This document shows positions 39,955-43,496 of a DNA stretch of 43,496 bases, one piece after another. Below the pieces are notes generated by a model, which was not told where the DNA came from, did no database searches, and saw only the letters and a list, made by a program, of their open reading frames with translations. Each line of letters begins with the position of its first letter. The stretch's first letter is position 1. The position numbers and the translations under genes are program-made. Origin of the DNA: Gemmatimonadota bacterium (GTDB lineage: Bacteria > Gemmatimonadota > Gemmatimonadetes > Gemmatimonadales > Gemmatimonadaceae); NCBI GenBank assembly GCA_016871895.1, contig VHBO01000015.1:1-43496 (forward strand). The letters run 5' to 3'.

Positions 39955-42884
39955 GGCGTCAGCACCAGCGTCGTGTAGAACACGGCATCACGCCGGCGCG
40001 GCCCATCGAGCGGCATCGCGAGCCCGGCCTTCGCGCGAAAGGCCGGGAAGCGCGCCGCGGGGAGCGGCGGCGTCGCGATCACCGTTTCGAAGCCGACGAG
40101 ACGACGCCCGGGGCCGAGGGCATCGACCCCGGCGTGATCGACCTGAAGGAACGCGCCGGCGAGCGAGACGCGAGCGCGGAAGGCCCGGGTGCCCGTGAGC
40201 GCGCCGAACCCCTGCCCCGGCGCCTCCCACCGTCCCTGCAGCAGCAGCGGATCGACGTACGGCGAGGCCGCGCCACCGAGCGCGAAGCGCTCGTACCCGG
40301 GGGCATCAGCGGACACCTGACCATACTGCGCCTGTAACTCGAGCCCACCAGCGGCCCAGCCGCCGACCCGCAACCCACCCTGCACCTGCGCGCGGCGCCA
40401 GGCGGTGCCGTCGGTACGACCGGCGGCGAGGTCGGCGGTGAAGGACGGCGCGATCCGCACCACCCCGCGCGGGGTGAAGGTCCGGTTCGCTGCGAACTGC
40501 CCGGCGACCACCGCGCGCGCACCCGCCGGGATCGGCGCCCAGCTGGCGAGGCAGGTGATGCACGGGGCGGCACGGCCCTGCAGCGACCCCTGACTCGCGG
40601 CGGCTCGCCAGCTGATGGCGCCGGTCGTGCCGGGATGTGTCCGCTCGGTCACGACGGCGATGCCGCGGTACTCCGCATCGAAGGATCCGTCGAGGAGCGG
40701 CTCATACCGCTGCTGCGACGGCAGGTGCCGCGTGGCGAACGCCTGCACGCCGAGGCTCGGGCGGAGCCCACGCCACGTGACCGCGAGGATCCCGCCACGC
40801 CAGACCGCGCGCTCGCCGTACCCGCCCTGCAGCACCGCGCCGAACCGCCCAACGACGTCGCTGACCACGACAGCACCGCCCTGGTCCTGCCCCTCCGCCG
40901 AGAAGTTCGCATTCGGCAACCAGGTCGCGCCGAGTCGCCCGATCCCGTAGGGGAGCGACCCGACCGCGGTCGTCGGGAAGGCCTTCGCGTCCGTGATCCG
41001 CTGCCGCGGGGCCACCGGCGCGAGCGAGTCAGCGAGCACCACACGCCCCGTGGAGGCCGCGCTGTCGAGCCGGATCGTGCGCAGATCCCACCCGCGTGCG
41101 TGCATCGCGAGGAAGAAGGTGCGCCCATCACGACTCACGTCGGGCAGCGACGTCAGACCGGCGAAGCGCGTGAGCGGCGTTGCCGCGCCGTCGAGCGCGA
41201 TGCGCTCGAGCTGCGGCGTCCCCGTCGCCTCAGAGACGACGACGAGACCGGAGCCGTCGGGGAGCCAGGTGGGCTCGTACCGGCTCGCCTCATCGCGCGG
41301 GAGGAGCGGACGGAGCGCGCCCGTCGCGACCTCCACGCGGACAACCTCCCACCGACCGTCGGCCTGCCGCGCGCTCGCGACCCACCGGCCGTCCGGCGAC
41401 ACGCGCACCCCGGAGTAATTCGCGTCGAACGCCCCGCGCGCGAGTTCGGCGACGGCCCCCGTCGTGAGATCGACGAGCACGAGGTCGCACTGTCCCGCGA
41501 GGCAACGCACCCCCGCCGCGCGTAGCCCGTCGGGGAAGGGGTCCGCCGACCGGATGGCCGCGCCGCGCGTCACGCGCCGCACGTCACCGGAATCGGCGTC
41601 CCAGACCCACAGGTCGGGCATCGAACGACCATCCGGCATCACCTCGGCGCGGATCACCGTGAGATGCCGACCGTCCGTCAGGAAGCGCGGCTCCTCCCAC
41701 CCCGCCCCGCCCTGCGGCGCGAGCACGGCCACCTCCTCGCGCGGTGCAGGGAGGAAGGGCCGATCCGGGACATCGAGCGAATCGATCTTCGCGACCCGAC
41801 GACGAGTCGACCGTGACGAATCGCCGCGGGCCGCCGAGTCCTTGTTCGCCTTCGGCTCCATCGACCAGACGAAGATCCGCGGCGGCTTCCCCGGCTGCGT
41901 CCGCTCCACCGCGACGCGCTTCCCATCGGGCGACACGGAGGGCGCCCCGGTGAACCAATCGAGTTGCTGGAAGAGCGTGCCGCGCGCCTCGCCGGCGCCC
42001 CGCATCACGCGATCGGCCGCGATCGCCTTCGCCGTGACCTCGGCCACGAAGCGACCATAAAGACGATCCGGATTCTCGCCATACAGCCCGCGAAAGGCCT
42101 GCTCGAAGTTCCGCTCGGTCCGCGCCGTCATCCGACGCCAGAGCTGCTGATGCGTCTCCCACCCGTCACGCTCGGCGAGCCACTCGAGGAACGCCGACCC
42201 CACGAGGTAGCGCATCGCGCCGCCGAGGAACGGGGTCGCATCATCGAGCGCGTCGTAGGTGGGGAGCTTCCCTTCGAGGGCGAGCTGTCGGAGGATCGCC
42301 GGCCGGAAGACGCCGTTCGGGCGCCCGGAGCCGGTGAGACGCCCTTCGATCACCGTGGCATAGCCTTCGAAGATCCACGCCGGCGCGTTCTCGACGATCG
42401 GGCTGACCACGATCGGCAGGAACGCCTCGATCAGCTGCTTGTCCGGGGCGCGGCTCGGCCGCAGCAGGTGGGCGAGGTGTGCGTACTCGTGGACGGCGAC
42501 GAGTTCGCCCCAGCCGCGGTAGTGCCCGAGCTGTCCCGGCGCCGGCGGCACCGGCCAGAGCCGGATCGTAGGGCCGCGCTGCAGCGGGAGCGCCGAACCG
42601 TTCGTCTGGTTGACGGGATCCTCGACGATGATCTCGATCACCTGCGGCGGCGTGTAGCCGACCATCTCCCCCACCGCGGTGCGGATCCCCTCCATCCGGC
42701 CCGCCACATCACGGGCCCAATCCCCGAGCTCCTTGGGGTGGTGGATGCGGAAGTGCGGCGTCGTGATCGTCATCCACTCCGCCTCCGGCGTCACGGCGAA
42801 TTGGGCGGCCGCGGGCTCAGTGACGAAGCAGAGGCCGGCGACGAGGGCGAGAAGACGGCGAACGGGCATCATTCGTGTGCGCAT
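39951..42884 (-). CDS. Exported metallopeptidase + TolB-like propeller + probable beta-barrel
   Basis: 977 residues from the ATG at 42884; a GTG one codon upstream and ATGs five and six codons in are alternatives. Signal peptide RRLLALVAGLCFVTEPAAAQ. Residues ~30-270 are a peptidase-MA-like domain: TPHFRIHHPKE, zinc motif H132-E-Y-A-H136 (VAVHEYAHLAHL) and WIFEGYATVIEG with the probable third-ligand Glu. Residues ~300-630 hold PD40/TolB propeller repeats (SVSPDGKRVAVE, RVSPDGRWVASA, LPDGSGLVVVSE). Residues ~660-977 alternate aromatic and polar residues with many Gly, like an outer-membrane barrel, although the last residue is Pro rather than the usual Phe. If so, it displays a protease and propeller from the outer membrane. 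Barrel identity is inference. Confidence 0.8.
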   Translation of the reverse strand: MRTRMMPVRRLLALVAGLCFVTEPAAAQFAVTPEAEWMTITTPHFRIHHPKELGDWARDVAGRMEGIRTAVGEMVGYTPPQVIEIIVEDPVNQTNGSALPLQRGPTIRLWPVPPAPGQLGHYRGWGELVAVHEYAHLAHLLRPSRAPDKQLIEAFLPIVVSPIVENAPAWIFEGYATVIEGRLTGSGRPNGVFRPAILRQLALEGKLPTYDALDDATPFLGGAMRYLVGSAFLEWLAERDGWETHQQLWRRMTARTERNFEQAFRGLYGENPDRLYGRFVAEVTAKAIAADRVMRGAGEARGTLFQQLDWFTGAPSVSPDGKRVAVERTQPGKPPRIFVWSMEPKANKDSAARGDSSRSTRRRVAKIDSLDVPDRPFLPAPREEVAVLAPQGGAGWEEPRFLTDGRHLTVIRAEVMPDGRSMPDLWVWDADSGDVRRVTRGAAIRSADPFPDGLRAAGVRCLAGQCDLVLVDLTTGAVAELARGAFDANYSGVRVSPDGRWVASARQADGRWEVVRVEVATGALRPLLPRDEASRYEPTWLPDGSGLVVVSEATGTPQLERIALDGAATPLTRFAGLTSLPDVSRDGRTFFLAMHARGWDLRTIRLDSAASTGRVVLADSLAPVAPRQRITDAKAFPTTAVGSLPYGIGRLGATWLPNANFSAEGQDQGGAVVVSDVVGRFGAVLQGGYGERAVWRGGILAVTWRGLRPSLGVQAFATRHLPSQQRYEPLLDGSFDAEYRGIAVVTERTHPGTTGAISWRAAASQGSLQGRAAPCITCLASWAPIPAGARAVVAGQFAANRTFTPRGVVRIAPSFTADLAAGRTDGTAWRRAQVQGGLRVGGWAAGGLELQAQYGQVSADAPGYERFALGGAASPYVDPLLLQGRWEAPGQGFGALTGTRAFRARVSLAGAFLQVDHAGVDALGPGRRLVGFETVIATPPLPAARFPAFRAKAGLAMPLDGPRRRDAVFYTTLVLTP

Positions 42885-42995
42885 CACGTCAGGGGATCAG
42901 GCGTCGGATGAGGGACGTCAGTGCGAGGGACCGTGGATTCCCCTACGAGAGATTCGGGATTCCCGTTTCGGGAAAGCTAGGGAGTGGACCAGCGG
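42885..42995. promoter_or_regulatory. Intergenic region before the peptidase-propeller gene
   Basis: About 110 bases. It holds the hairpin TTCCCG-TTT-CGGGAA (42960-42974), followed on the plus strand by AGCTAG; on the minus strand this reads TAGCTTTCCCG. The hairpin could end the upstream membrane-protein transcript or be an operator. TAGCTT at 42979-42974 could be a -10 for the operon that runs to 35973, with a leader of about 80 bases. Confidence 0.3.
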
Positions 42996-43496
42996 TCAGC
43001 CTTCGTCAGACTCCGCCCCGCGATCCCACCAGGCGAGGATCGCGGGCGGGAGGGCGAAGGTGGTGAAGAAGAGCACCACGAGGAAGTTCTCCACGACCCC
43101 CGTGGAGATGACCGCGGGGAAGTCGAGCGCCGACCCCGTCGCCGTCGGCACCTCGCGCGCCCCGGCCACCTCGAGGGCCACGAAGGTCAGGACGAAGACC
43201 CAGAGGACATAGTTCAGCGCGACCCGGTGCGCCCGGTCCCGCGCGGATCGTTCGCGCTCATCGATCTCGTGGTCCTCGCCGTACGCCTGGTTCAGGTATT
43301 GCGTGGCAAAAAGGATCATGCTCCCCCCCACACCGAGGAGGGCAAGTTCCCCCACGGCTCTCATGAGCCAGGTGGACTCGGCGGTCAGATAGAGCTTCAG
43401 GAAGAACCACGCCCAGAGCGATCCGATGCTGAGCACCGAGAGCACGCGGGCCACACGCGGGGAGATCGCCAGGGCGTAGCGATTGGTCTTGGTCGT
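42996..43496 (-). CDS. Unknown four-span membrane protein, 5' end cut by the window
   Basis: 166 codons visible. A GTG at 43454 could serve as start, but the frame stays open to the window edge, and the extra residues (TTKTNRYALAISPR) read naturally as the start of a cytoplasmic tail, so the true start probably lies just outside. About four hydrophobic spans: LSVLSIGSLWAWFFLKLYL, ELALLGVGGSMILFATQYL, YVLWVFVLTFVALEVAG and NFLVVLFFTTFALPPAILAW. Between spans two and three is a charged loop (GEDHEIDERERSARDRAHR). I do not recognise the family. It is separated by 110 bases from the peptidase operon. Confidence 0.65.
   Translation of the reverse strand, partial: TTKTNRYALAISPRVARVLSVLSIGSLWAWFFLKLYLTAESTWLMRAVGELALLGVGGSMILFATQYLNQAYGEDHEIDERERSARDRAHRVALNYVLWVFVLTFVALEVAGAREVPTATGSALDFPAVISTGVVENFLVVLFFTTFALPPAILAWWDRGAESDEG

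Overview
The window is high-GC DNA (about two thirds G+C by eye) that reads like a chromosome of the phylum Gemmatimonadota or a close relative. The grounds are a complete alternative complex III operon, many secreted S9, M16 and metal-dependent peptidases, secreted amidohydrolases, a PQQ enzyme and a GMC/gluconate-dehydrogenase-type pair. No marker gene fixes the taxon, so this is inference. The first ~1.1 kb is clearly less GC-rich. It ends exactly at the anticodon loop of a broken tRNA-Ala(UGC) gene and looks like the edge of an inserted element.

Layout. 1-1120: accessory DNA with one unknown lipoprotein gene. 1121-1158: 5' half of tRNA-Ala. 1289-9075 (minus): actABCDEF, a complete quinol:electron-acceptor oxidoreductase. 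A perfect Rex-type operator, TTGTGAA-N4-TTCACAA, lies 45 bases before actA. 9211-11344: an RNA 2'-O-methyltransferase, a DedA protein and a Mn-type superoxide dismutase, with heptanucleotide repeats around the last two. 11479-20614: arginine decarboxylase, two secreted S9 peptidases, a DUF502 membrane protein and a secreted amidohydrolase. 20683-26133: a Tat-exported gluconate-dehydrogenase-type small subunit and its GMC flavoprotein, divergent from a 1039-residue protein that fuses an amidohydrolase to a PQQ quinoprotein dehydrogenase. 26142-31802 (minus): a tyrosine-catabolism cluster of acetoacetyl-CoA synthetase, 4-hydroxyphenylpyruvate dioxygenase, homogentisate dioxygenase and a class I/II aminotransferase. 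31865-35797 (plus): DNA polymerase IV and a large zinc metalloprotease lipoprotein. 35973-43496 (minus): two M16-family proteins (one with its zinc site lost), dUTPase, a metalloprotease/beta-propeller/probable outer-membrane protein, and a membrane protein cut by the window end.

How the genes fit together. Respiration: complex III substitute genes are present, but no terminal oxidase is visible. The GMC pair and the PQQ fusion could feed electrons from periplasmic sugars or alcohols to quinone or cytochrome c. Scavenging: many exported peptidases and amidohydrolases, with tyrosine breakdown to acetoacetyl-CoA inside the cell. Regulation: several genes carry a TAGATT/TAGTAT -10-like hexamer only 6-8 bases before the start codon, which points to leaderless transcripts. 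Convergent gene ends carry long perfect GC hairpins with a shared stem base and no T-run.

The strongest candidates for something not yet described are the amidohydrolase-PQQ dehydrogenase fusion with its divergent GMC partner, the Rex-type control of alternative complex III, and the heptanucleotide repeat arrays.
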